From contig JAPLQK010000086.1 of NCBI GenBank assembly GCA_026399735.1, forward strand, positions 1-59,764: a DNA stretch of 59,764 nucleotides, read 5' to 3'. The position numbers and the translations under genes were made by a program. This DNA comes from Pseudomonadota bacterium (GTDB lineage Bacteria > Pseudomonadota > Gammaproteobacteria > Burkholderiales > Gallionellaceae). Numbering within the stretch: position 1 is the stretch's first letter; each line of letters starts with the position of its first letter. The notes under the pieces are model-generated. The model made no database searches and had not been told where the DNA came from. It saw only the letters and a list, made by a program, of their open reading frames with translations. Below, piece after piece: positions 15,774-24,470 of the stretch.

Positions 15774-16508
15774 ATGAATAGCTCGCATAAATTTGGATTC
15801 GGCAGGTTTCAGACGGTATGGTGCATGATCGCACTTGTGCTTTCGATGGACTCATCCTTCGGTGCTGATTTAAGCGCTGCAAAATTGCCGCCGGTGATTC
15901 TCTTTATCGGTGACTCGCACGCGATGGGCAGTTTTGGCATGCAGGAAGATGCGGTTCTGCGCAGTTTAAAAGGATTTAACGTGGCGACTTATGCCGTCTG
16001 CGGCAGTTCGCCGCACAACTGGTTCGAGGGTGGAAAGACCCGTTGCGGTTATTATTTCAGGGATACCCAAGGACACGAGCAGCGCGGCTGGGAGCAGGAG
16101 ACGCCGCTGATTATCCGCCTGCTCGCCGTACATCAGCCTCGCTATACCGTGGTAGAGCTGGGCGCGAATATGTATGGCAAGCCGGTCGAATGGGTGGAGC
16201 AAACATCCCATGAGATGGCGATGGCGATTGTCAATTCGGGTAGCAAGTGTATCTGGATCGGCCCGCCTCATGCGCGCATCCAGTCTGAACCTGAACTTAG
16301 CCGTGTTTTTGATGCCCTGCGCGCGGGTGTGGGCCCGTATTGCCTGTTGTTCGACAGCCGGACGGTCGCAGCCTACCCGGCCAGTGGTGGTGACGGAATT
16401 CATTTTAATACGCTGGGCGAGCCGGGTGCGCGCATTGCTGAAAACTGGGCGCTGTCGGCGTTCTATGCGTTCAATCCGTTATTTAAATTATCCACGTCTG
16501 AGAAGTAA
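15774..16508 (+). CDS. exported SGNH/GDSL hydrolase
   Basis: A 244-residue secreted or periplasmic esterase-like protein. After a signal peptide (about 1-30, hydrophobic VWCMIALVLSM) come FIGDSHAMGSFG (block I nucleophile serine), GANMYG (block III asparagine) and the C-terminal DGIHFN with the catalytic Asp and His. Substrate unknown; members deacylate lipids or sugars. The ATG at 15774 follows AGAGGA at suitable distance. It is divergent from uvrD. Confidence 0.85.
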   Translation: MNSSHKFGFGRFQTVWCMIALVLSMDSSFGADLSAAKLPPVILFIGDSHAMGSFGMQEDAVLRSLKGFNVATYAVCGSSPHNWFEGGKTRCGYYFRDTQGHEQRGWEQETPLIIRLLAVHQPRYTVVELGANMYGKPVEWVEQTSHEMAMAIVNSGSKCIWIGPPHARIQSEPELSRVFDALRAGVGPYCLLFDSRTVAAYPASGGDGIHFNTLGEPGARIAENWALSAFYAFNPLFKLSTSEK

Positions 16509-16571
16509 ACTCAGGGCTTGTTTTATAACTGCTTGATTAATTTGGTATTTATTTATCGGTGAGGTGACGGT

Positions 16572-18473
16572 TTGAGCGCAATTCATTCTTCTCAGTTGTC
16601 ATTTTTTGCGGCACACGCGCCATTCGACAAGATGGAGCCGGCGCATCTGTTGTGGATGCTCGAACGCATGAAGCTTGGCTACTATCCGCTGGGTGAGGTG
16701 ATTGTTTCGCCTGAACAGGGCGTGGCGGGGCGCTTCCTGGTCATCAAGCAAGGATTGGTGCAGGGCGAGCAGAGTGTCGCTCATGCCAGCGAGACGGATG
16801 CCTGGCTGGAGCTGGCCGAGGGTGAATGCTTCCCGTTGGGTGCGTTGCTGGCGCATCGTCCGGTGGCGAGTATTTATCGCTCGGTTGTTGATACGTTTTG
16901 CTATGAATTGCCGCTCAGCGATTTTCATACGCTGCTTGGCATGAGTGCGCCGTTCCGGGATTTTTGTACGCGCCGCATCGCCAACCTGCTGGAGCACTCC
17001 AAGCAAGTGATCCAGGCGCAGTACACACAATCATCTTCTGAACAGCAATCGCTGAACAGTCCGTTGTCGGCTGTTATCCGTGGCGCGCCGGTCACCTGTT
17101 CACCGCAAACGACGGTGCGGGAAGTGCTGGCGCGTATGTGTGATGCGCACATCGGCTCGATGATAGCGGTAGATAGCGATGGGCGACCGGTGGGTATTTT
17201 GACGCTGCCCGATGTGCTGGAACGCATTGCGCTGCCGCAAATCGATCTTGAACTGCCGGTCATCGGCATCATGACGCTACAGCTGACCTTTCTTCCGCCG
17301 CATGCGTTGGCCTATGAGGCAGCGCTGACGATGGCAAGGCAGGGGTTTCGCCACGTGCTGGTGGTTGAAAACGAGAAGCTGGTCGGCATCGTGTCTGAGA
17401 AAGACTTGTTCGCCTTGCAGCGGGTAGGGCTGCGCCAAATCGGCTCGGGCATACGACACGCGAAAAAACTCGAAGAATTGCAGCAATCCGCCCGCGACAT
17501 TCGCCGCATGGCGCACAACATGATGGCGCAAGGGGTGGCGGCGGAACAACTGACCCAGTTCATTTCCACCTTCAACGATCTGCTGACCTCGCGCGTGGTT
17601 GAACTGGAATATGATGCGAGCGGTATCGGAGCGTCACCGCTGGCAGCGCGCCTGTGCTGGATGGCGCTGGGATCGGAAGGTCGTTTCGAGCAGACCTTGA
17701 ACACTGATCAGGACAACGCGATTATTTTCACTGTGCCGGAAGGCATGACGGCAGACGGGGTGCGCGAGCTGATGCTGCCGGTCGCACGTCGCATCAACGA
17801 AACGCTGGCTTTGTGCGGTTTTCCTTTGTGTCGCGGCAACGTGATGGCATCGAATCGGGAATGGTGTCTGTCGCTGGACGAGTGGAGGCGAAAATTTTCC
17901 GACTGGATCACTAATGGCACGCCGCTGGCGCTGTTGCACGCCTCGATATTTTTTGATTTTCGTTCCGTGTACGGTGCGCATGCGCTGACGGATGAATTGC
18001 GGCTTTGGCTATCCAGAGCCGCCAGTGACAATACGCGCTTTTTGCACCAGATGGCGGAAAATGCAATGAGCAACCGTCCGCCGCTCGGCGTGGTGCGCGA
18101 TTTTGTGGTGGGTCGCGAGCATACGCTCGATCTCAAGCTTAACGGCATCACGCCGTTTGTGGATGCGGCGCGCATCTTCAGTCTGGCGGCGGGCGTGACG
18201 CAAACCAGTACGCTCCAGCGCCTGCGGGCCAGCGCTGCCAGGCTGAAAATCCATCCGTCCGAAGTCGAAGCCTGGATCGATGCCTTTTTGTTTATTCAGG
18301 TGTTGCGCATGCGCCATCACGACGAGGGGCAGGAGCGAGGTTTGAGCGACGACGAGCTGGATAACCGGATTGATCCGGAAGCGTTGCACGAACTGGACCG
18401 GCGCATTCTCAAGGAAGCTTTTCGTCAGGCGCGCAAGCTGCAGGCGCGTCTCGCGCTGGAGTATCACTTGTGA
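16572..18473 (+). CDS. cNMP/CBS/DUF294 putative nucleotidyltransferase
   Basis: A 633-residue signalling protein. Its domains are a cyclic-nucleotide-binding-like domain (about 10-130), two CBS domains (about 170-290), the DUF294 nucleotidyltransferase domain with GSEGRFEQTLNTDQDNA (about 375-392), and the DUF294 C-terminal substrate-binding domain. The start is TTG at 16572 with a strong SD (GAGGTGA) ahead. The stop overlaps the exonuclease GTG. This protein together with a DnaQ-like exonuclease and an acetate-type symporter is a recurrent gene group. A regulatory link to the transporter is inferred; the modified target is unknown. Confidence 0.88.
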   Translation: MSAIHSSQLSFFAAHAPFDKMEPAHLLWMLERMKLGYYPLGEVIVSPEQGVAGRFLVIKQGLVQGEQSVAHASETDAWLELAEGECFPLGALLAHRPVASIYRSVVDTFCYELPLSDFHTLLGMSAPFRDFCTRRIANLLEHSKQVIQAQYTQSSSEQQSLNSPLSAVIRGAPVTCSPQTTVREVLARMCDAHIGSMIAVDSDGRPVGILTLPDVLERIALPQIDLELPVIGIMTLQLTFLPPHALAYEAALTMARQGFRHVLVVENEKLVGIVSEKDLFALQRVGLRQIGSGIRHAKKLEELQQSARDIRRMAHNMMAQGVAAEQLTQFISTFNDLLTSRVVELEYDASGIGASPLAARLCWMALGSEGRFEQTLNTDQDNAIIFTVPEGMTADGVRELMLPVARRINETLALCGFPLCRGNVMASNREWCLSLDEWRRKFSDWITNGTPLALLHASIFFDFRSVYGAHALTDELRLWLSRAASDNTRFLHQMAENAMSNRPPLGVVRDFVVGREHTLDLKLNGITPFVDAARIFSLAAGVTQTSTLQRLRASAARLKIHPSEVEAWIDAFLFIQVLRMRHHDEGQERGLSDDELDNRIDPEALHELDRRILKEAFRQARKLQARLALEYHL

Positions 18474-19177
18474 GAAACTGGTTTTCACGCTGGTTCGGCA
18501 ACAGGCCGCAACTGGCTCATGAGCAGCAGCGACGGCTCGCGGACTGGCAAGCGCTGCCGCGTGCGTCGCTCAATCTGCCGCTGAGTGGTGTGCGTTGCGT
18601 GGTGGTGGATGTTGAAACCAGCGGGCTTAACTTGTGGGAAGATCGGCTGATCTCCATCGGCGCGGTGGCGGTGGTGAACGGCAAGATCGATCTGGGCGAC
18701 AGTTTTTACGTGGTGTTGCAACAGGCTACCGTCAGCGACAAGGAAAACATCCTGCTGCACGGTATCGGTGGCTCGGCTCAGACAGAGGGGGTGCCGGCGC
18801 CCGATGCGCTGCTGGCCTTTCTCGATTATTTACGCAAAGACCCTCTGATCGCCTTTCATGTCACCTTCGACCGGACCATGATTGTTCGCGCGATGGGGGC
18901 GTATCTGGGATTTTCCTTCAAACATCCGTGGTCGGATATGGCGTATGTGATGCCGGCGCTCAATCCCGCTCTTGCCTCACGCTATCATTCGCTGGACGAC
19001 TGGATAAACCACTTTGACATCCGCAACGATGCGCGACATAACGCACTGGCAGATGCGCTGGTCACCGCACAATTGTTTCAGGTCGGTCTGGTGCAGGCGG
19101 ACAAAAAGAGTATCGCTGACTTTGCCGGATTGCGCGATCTGGAAAAGGCGCAACGCTGGGTAAACAGTGTCAGTTGA
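18470..19177 (+). CDS. DnaQ-like 3'-5' exonuclease (DEDDh)
   Basis: A 235-residue exonuclease with ExoI VVVDVETSGL (D47, E49), ExoII AFHVTFDRTMI and ExoIII ARHNALADALVTAQLF. These supply the DEDDh residues of the epsilon/RNase T superfamily. The start GTG overlaps the stop of the DUF294 gene (GTGA), so the two are translationally coupled. It is not the replicative epsilon subunit by context. Its substrate is unknown. Confidence 0.9.
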   Translation: MRNWFSRWFGNRPQLAHEQQRRLADWQALPRASLNLPLSGVRCVVVDVETSGLNLWEDRLISIGAVAVVNGKIDLGDSFYVVLQQATVSDKENILLHGIGGSAQTEGVPAPDALLAFLDYLRKDPLIAFHVTFDRTMIVRAMGAYLGFSFKHPWSDMAYVMPALNPALASRYHSLDDWINHFDIRNDARHNALADALVTAQLFQVGLVQADKKSIADFAGLRDLEKAQRWVNSVS

Positions 19178-19222
19178 GGGTGTGATTTCTTCCCGTCTGG
19201 TTCTAAGATTGTCGACAATTTA

Positions 19223-19317
19223 ACGGGGTCAGGTCTCCCATATTGCATTTTTTCTGAAAAATAGCGACCTAAGCCTCAAGTAATAAAGGTTATGCAATAT
19301 GGAAGACCTGACCCCGT
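19223..19317. repeat. 26-bp-arm inverted repeat with GGGGTCAGGTCT motif
   Basis: Arms 19223-19248 (ACGGGGTCAGGTCTCCCATA...) and 19292-19317 are complementary with one mismatch across a 43-base centre. Like the element at 278-340 it has 26-base arms with GGGTCAG near the outer end. It lies in the 284-base gap between the exonuclease and DUF485 genes. It is probably a non-autonomous REP/MITE-like element. Confidence 0.75.
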
Positions 19318-19461
19318 AGCAAAAGATGTTGACAAAAGATGCCAATAAAATCTGCTTAGAAGCATTGCATTGCAAGCGGCATTAACGTAATCTCACATCC
19401 GTAGTAAGAGTAGGTCGGGATGTTCTGCGCCTGACTTGTTGATCGTTTTCAGGGAGGAAGT

Positions 19462-19776
19462 ATGTCAAATCCAAATATCAATTGGGCGGCAATTGACGCC
19501 AACCCAAAATTTCAGGCATTGCATCGCAAGAAAACGACGTTCTTGTGGGGCTTGATGATTTTCTCAACCGTTTATTACTTCCTGTTGCCGATCGGCGCAG
19601 CGTATTTTCAGGAACTGTTCAAAATCAAAGTGTGGGGTGTGGTTAACTTTGGCCTGCTGTTCGCGCTGTCCGAGTTTCTCGTGGCATGGATCATCGCTTT
19701 CATGTACTCAAAGAAGGCCAACGCCGAGTTTGATGCGATGGCTCAGGAAATAATCAACGAAACACAGGGAGCATAA
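19462..19776 (+). CDS. DUF485 family membrane protein
   Basis: A 104-residue protein with two membrane helices (about 28-50 and 60-82) separated by a short loop, typical of DUF485 (YjcH-like). Such genes almost always precede an ActP-type symporter, as here with a 2-base gap, and the protein is thought to assist it. A strong SD (GGGAGGAAG) precedes the ATG. Confidence 0.9.
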   Translation: MSNPNINWAAIDANPKFQALHRKKTTFLWGLMIFSTVYYFLLPIGAAYFQELFKIKVWGVVNFGLLFALSEFLVAWIIAFMYSKKANAEFDAMAQEIINETQGA

Positions 19777-19778
19777 GC

Positions 19779-21863
19779 ATGACAATACTCAATAAATTAA
19801 CCGTGTCGGCTGCTGCCCTGTGCAGTAGCAGCGCGGCTTTCGCGGGTACGGGTGCGGTTGCCGATGAATTCAAGTGGATGACCTTTGCCGTGTTCGGCGT
19901 GATCATCGCCATCACCATGGCGATCACCTTCTGGGCGGCACGCACGACACATTCCACCTCGGAATTTTATGCGGCGGGCCGTTCGGTCAGCGGTATCCAG
20001 AACGGTTGGGCGATTGCGGGCGACTATCTGTCAGCGGCTTCTTTTCTGGGGATTGCAGGTCTGATCTCTCTGTACGGTTACGATGGTTTCATGTATTCGG
20101 TGGGCTGGCTGGTGGCTTATATCACCGTGTTGCTGGTGATCGCCGAACCTTGCCGCAACATCGGCAAATACACCATGGGCGACATCCTGGCTTTCCGCAA
20201 TGATCCGAAGAAGACCAAAGTGGTGGCGGCGCTCTCCACGATCACCGTTTCGACCTTCTATCTGACTGCGCAAATGGTCGGCGGCGGCGTGCTGATCAAG
20301 ACGCTGATCGGTATCGATTACGAAACATCAATTATCGGTGTGGGTGTTTTGATGCTGGCTTATGTGGTATTTGGCGGCATGAAGGCAACGACATGGGTGC
20401 AGATTACCAAGGCGGTATTGCTGGTGATCGCCTCATTGATTCTGGTGTTTCTGGTCTGGTCGCCTTATGGCTTCAGTCTGCCAGGCTATTTGCAGGCCGT
20501 GGTAGGTGATGACAAGGTTGTAGCTCAGGTTGCCAAGTTGCTGGGAGATTCCGCAGCCGGTATGACCAAGGAAGAACTCGGTCAGCGCTTTCTGGAGCCG
20601 GGCCTGTTCCTGAAGAACCCGATCGATCAGATTTCGTTAGGGATGGCGCTGGTGCTGGGTACGGCCGGTATGCCGCACATTCTGATGCGCTTCTTTACCG
20701 TTCCGACGGCACAGGCTGCGCGTACTTCAGTTATCTGGGCGATGGGTATCATTGGCGGTTTTTATGTGCTGACTTTATTCCTGGGTACCGGCGCTGCAAT
20801 GCTGGTGGGTTCGGCCAAGATCGCTGCGGTGGATGCGGGCGGCAATATGGCAGGTCCGTTGCTCGCACAATTCCTGGGTGGCGGCGAGAATTCGCTGCTG
20901 GGTAACTTCTTCCTGGCCTTTGTTGCGGCGGTTGCCTTTGCGACTATTGTTGCGGTAGTAGCTGGTCTGGTACTGGCAGCCGCTTCTGCGATGGCGCATG
21001 ACATCTATGTCGGCGTGATCCGTGGAGAAAAAGCCACGCCGAAGGAACAGGTGGTTGCCGCTCGCGTCTCGTCGGTCATCGTAGGTGTGATCGCGATTAC
21101 GGTCGGCATTATGGCTAAAGGTCAGAACGTGGCTCACTTGGTTGCATTGGCCTTTGCGGTTGCCGCATCGTCTAACTTGCCAGCCGTGTTCCTGACGCTG
21201 TACTGGAAGAAGTGCAACACCACCGGCATCATCCTGGGCATGCTGGTCGGTTCACTGACGGCCATCGGTCTGGTGATGATCTCACCCAACATGACTTATC
21301 CGAAGGCTGTGATTGCTTCGGCCAAAAAGGTCATCGAAGGCGAGCCGCTTCAGGCCGCGAAGGAAGCCAAACCTGCGGTTGCTGCATCGAGTTTCATCTG
21401 CGAACTGTTTGCGATGGAAGGTTGCGTTGCTTCTGCTCCTGCCAAACCGGCGTCTCCTGAAAAAGCGGCTAAACCGGGTGCGGCAGACAAGCTGGCCAAG
21501 CTGAACGAGAAAGTGCCGGCATTGGAAGCATCGCTGACCGCATTGGCTGCTGATCCGGTTGCTTTGAAGAAGGCGCAGGATGACCTGGCTAAAGTGAAGA
21601 AGGACATCGCGGCAACCGAGAAAGCCAAGACCAAGGCTGAAGACGACCTGAAGAAGTTTGACGGTCAGACCGCCAGCATCATGGGCCTGGAAAAACCTTA
21701 CTTCCTGTTGAAAAATCCGGGTCTGTTGTCGATTCCGCTGGGTTTCCTGATGGTGATTTTAGGTTCCATCTTCACACGCGATAAACGTGCCGAAGAAATG
21801 TGGGACGAGTTGTATGTGCGCCAGAATACCGGCATTAACTCTGAGCAGGCAACTGCCCACTAA
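19779..21863 (+). CDS. actP: ActP-like sodium:solute (acetate) symporter with a long soluble insertion
   Basis: A sodium:solute symporter family protein related to the ActP acetate permease, with about 13 membrane helices and a leading signal-like segment. At 694 residues it is about 140 longer than E. coli ActP. The excess lies mainly at about 515-637, an Ala/Lys/Glu-rich coiled-coil-like stretch (LAKLNEKVPALEASLTALAA...) before the last helix (LLSIPLGFLMVILGSIF). Substrate acetate or another short-chain acid is inferred from family and the DUF485 partner. A terminator follows at 21886. Confidence 0.85.
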   Translation: MTILNKLTVSAAALCSSSAAFAGTGAVADEFKWMTFAVFGVIIAITMAITFWAARTTHSTSEFYAAGRSVSGIQNGWAIAGDYLSAASFLGIAGLISLYGYDGFMYSVGWLVAYITVLLVIAEPCRNIGKYTMGDILAFRNDPKKTKVVAALSTITVSTFYLTAQMVGGGVLIKTLIGIDYETSIIGVGVLMLAYVVFGGMKATTWVQITKAVLLVIASLILVFLVWSPYGFSLPGYLQAVVGDDKVVAQVAKLLGDSAAGMTKEELGQRFLEPGLFLKNPIDQISLGMALVLGTAGMPHILMRFFTVPTAQAARTSVIWAMGIIGGFYVLTLFLGTGAAMLVGSAKIAAVDAGGNMAGPLLAQFLGGGENSLLGNFFLAFVAAVAFATIVAVVAGLVLAAASAMAHDIYVGVIRGEKATPKEQVVAARVSSVIVGVIAITVGIMAKGQNVAHLVALAFAVAASSNLPAVFLTLYWKKCNTTGIILGMLVGSLTAIGLVMISPNMTYPKAVIASAKKVIEGEPLQAAKEAKPAVAASSFICELFAMEGCVASAPAKPASPEKAAKPGAADKLAKLNEKVPALEASLTALAADPVALKKAQDDLAKVKKDIAATEKAKTKAEDDLKKFDGQTASIMGLEKPYFLLKNPGLLSIPLGFLMVILGSIFTRDKRAEEMWDELYVRQNTGINSEQATAH

Positions 21864-21885
21864 GTTGTAAGTTGGATTGAAACGG

Positions 21886-21919
21886 AAGCTCCCCGGGGAA
21901 ACCTTGGGAGCTTTTTTTT
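21886..21919 (+). terminator. rho-independent terminator after actP
   Basis: AAGCTCCC (21886-21893) pairs with GGGAGCTT (21906-21913) and runs into eight T. It closes the DUF485-actP transcript. Confidence 0.9.
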
Positions 21920-22031
21920 CGGCTAACACGATGGTTTAACGTGAGCATCGCAATTTGCCACAAAAATGTGACTAATGGCAACCACATCAACTATCATTCG
22001 TACCGTTCACGCCTGAATTGGAATTACTCTT

Positions 22032-24395
22032 ATGTCAGATGCTCATATTCGCTTATCCCTGAACGATCCTGTGACGGTGTTGTCCGTTACCGATGGTATT
22101 GAGGCCATGACAGGCTTCAGGCCGGATGATTTCTTGACAGGCAAGGTCTCGCTTCAGAGCCGGATTCACGTCCACGATCAGGATATCGCCGACGAACTGT
22201 TTTTAAACGCCAGCTCTTCGGGCAAATTTAACATCCGGCTCAGGCAGGCCGATGGTCGCATACGCTGCGTCAGCGGGCATTACACCAAAGAGGCTGCGGG
22301 CAACATTCTTGAGTTGTATCTGGAGGATGTTAAAAATCCCGGGCGGGAGAAGCCGCCCATGATGGCTGATTTCAGAGCCATGCTGGATAACACCGATGAT
22401 TGCCTCTATTTCAAGGATCTCAATCACGTGTATACCGCTGCCAGTCAAACGCTGGCAGCGGCAGCTTCTTTGCAAAGGACTGATCTGTCAGGTCAGACCG
22501 ATTATGATGTGTTTGCCGAAGAATACGCCGATATTTACTACCGGCTGGAAAAACAGGTGATCGCAGGTCGCGGGGCGGTTCAGGAGATTCAGGAGATACC
22601 GGGGAGTAACGGCCGCAAGCAGTGGGTCGATAACCGGATCGTGCCGGTGCAGGATGAGCACGGAGAAATTACCGGTTTCTTTGGAACCGCCCGCGATATT
22701 ACCTCTCGCAAGCTGGCCGAACATGAGATGCGCATCGCAGCCGCTGTCGAATCGCATGAGAGCACGATGATTACCGATGCGGACACGGTAATCCTGCGGG
22801 TCAATCAGGAATTCACCGATACAACCGGCTATACCTCCGCAGAGGCCGTGGGCCAGACGCCCGGGTTGCTCAAATCGGGTCGTCACAATGCGGATTTTTA
22901 CCGTACGATGTGGGAGTCTATCCAGCGCACAGGCACATGGCGCGGAGAAATATGGAACAGGCGTAAAAGCGGTAAAGTCTATCCAAAATTGCTCACCATC
23001 TCTGCCGTCAAGACGCCGGACGGCGTGGTTACCCACTATGTCGGCTCACACATCGACATATCGGAACGCAAGGCCGCAGAAGAAGAAATAAAACACCTGG
23101 CCTTCTTTGATCAGCTCACGGGTCTGCCTAACCGGCGTTTACTGATAGACCGGTTGGGTCACGCGCTGGCTTTCAGTGTACGCAGCGGTGCGGACGGTGC
23201 GCTGCTGTTTATCGATCTGGATAATTTCAGAACGCTCAACGACACGCTGGGTCACAACATCGGGGACCTGTTGCTGCAACAGGTTGCCAAACGACTGGAA
23301 GGTTGCGTACGCAAAAGCGACACCATTGCCCGTCTGGGGGGAGATGAGTTTGTCGTCATGCTCGAAGGACTGAGTGAGGAAAACCTGACGGCGGCGGCAC
23401 AGACGAAGCTTGTCGGCGACAAGATTCTGGCCGCGCTCAATCAGCCTTATCAGCTGGCGCTGCATGTCTGTCGCAGCACACCCAGCATCGGTGCCGTGCT
23501 GTTCAACGACCATCAGCAATCCATGGATGAGCTGCTTAAACAAGCCGACATTGCCATGTATCAGGCCAAACAGGATGGCCGCAATACGCTTAGATTTTTC
23601 GATCCGCAAATGCAGAATGCCGTCAACGCCCGTGCCTTGCTCGAAAGCGAATTGGGCAAAGCGCTTGAGCATCAGCAATTCCGGCTGTATTACCAGGTGC
23701 AGATGGACAATTCGCGTAAACCGCTGGGTGCAGAGGCATTGATTCGCTGGCTGCACCCTGAACGCGGTTTGGTGTTTCCCGCAGAGTTTATCCCTCTGGC
23801 GGAAGAAACGGGGCTGATCGTGCCTATCGGGCAATGGGTGCTGGAGACCGCTTGCGTACAGCTTAGTGAATGGCAGAAAGCGGAACTCACCCGTGATCTT
23901 GTCCTGTCGGTGAACGTCAGTTCGCAGCAGTTCCGCCAGCCGGATTTTGTCGCTCAGGTATTGTCTGCTGTCAAGCGTCACAGCATCAATCCGACCCGTC
24001 TCAAGATTGAACTGACTGAAAGCCTGTTGCTGGATAACATAGAAAACACGATAGCCAATATGCACACTTTGAAAGAGATCGGCATTATGTTCTCAATGGA
24101 CGACTTCGGCACCGGCTATTCGTCGCTGCAATACTTGAAGCGGCTGCCGCTGGATCAAATCAAGATAGATCAGTCGTTTGTGCGCGATATCGCCACTGAC
24201 AGCAGCGACAATGCCATTGTGCATACCATCATTGCAATGGCAAAAAGTCTGAACATGGACATCATCGCCGAAGGGGTGGAAACCAAACAGCAACGACAAA
24301 TCATTCTGGATAACGGCTGTACGCACTATCAGGGCTATTTGTTCGGCAAGCCGGTGCCGATAGCCGAGTTTGATGAACTGATGAAACAAGGCTGA
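22032..24395 (+). CDS. PAS-GGDEF-EAL cyclic-di-GMP turnover protein
   Basis: A 787-residue cytoplasmic sensor. It has an N-terminal PAS-like region, two clearer PAS/PAC modules (about 115-235, ending FFGTARDITSRK, and about 240-350, ending YVGSHIDISERK), a GGDEF domain with intact RLGGDEF (about 433-439) and an EAL domain with EALIRW (E568). Downstream EAL motifs such as DDFGTGYSS and IAEGVE are present. Both catalytic signatures look intact, so it may be bifunctional. No membrane segment is visible; the signal sensed is unknown. Confidence 0.93.
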   Translation: MSDAHIRLSLNDPVTVLSVTDGIEAMTGFRPDDFLTGKVSLQSRIHVHDQDIADELFLNASSSGKFNIRLRQADGRIRCVSGHYTKEAAGNILELYLEDVKNPGREKPPMMADFRAMLDNTDDCLYFKDLNHVYTAASQTLAAAASLQRTDLSGQTDYDVFAEEYADIYYRLEKQVIAGRGAVQEIQEIPGSNGRKQWVDNRIVPVQDEHGEITGFFGTARDITSRKLAEHEMRIAAAVESHESTMITDADTVILRVNQEFTDTTGYTSAEAVGQTPGLLKSGRHNADFYRTMWESIQRTGTWRGEIWNRRKSGKVYPKLLTISAVKTPDGVVTHYVGSHIDISERKAAEEEIKHLAFFDQLTGLPNRRLLIDRLGHALAFSVRSGADGALLFIDLDNFRTLNDTLGHNIGDLLLQQVAKRLEGCVRKSDTIARLGGDEFVVMLEGLSEENLTAAAQTKLVGDKILAALNQPYQLALHVCRSTPSIGAVLFNDHQQSMDELLKQADIAMYQAKQDGRNTLRFFDPQMQNAVNARALLESELGKALEHQQFRLYYQVQMDNSRKPLGAEALIRWLHPERGLVFPAEFIPLAEETGLIVPIGQWVLETACVQLSEWQKAELTRDLVLSVNVSSQQFRQPDFVAQVLSAVKRHSINPTRLKIELTESLLLDNIENTIANMHTLKEIGIMFSMDDFGTGYSSLQYLKRLPLDQIKIDQSFVRDIATDSSDNAIVHTIIAMAKSLNMDIIAEGVETKQQRQIILDNGCTHYQGYLFGKPVPIAEFDELMKQG

Positions 24396-24470
24396 ATACG
24401 CCGTTGTTCAATTTTATCTGTAATTATATCATATTGATTTATATGGTTTTTATGGAAATTTCCGATTGTT

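Noticed and set aside
19329..19334. Perfect TTGACA upstream of the DUF485 gene
   Set aside because: No acceptable -10 is found 16-18 bases downstream, so I do not call a promoter.
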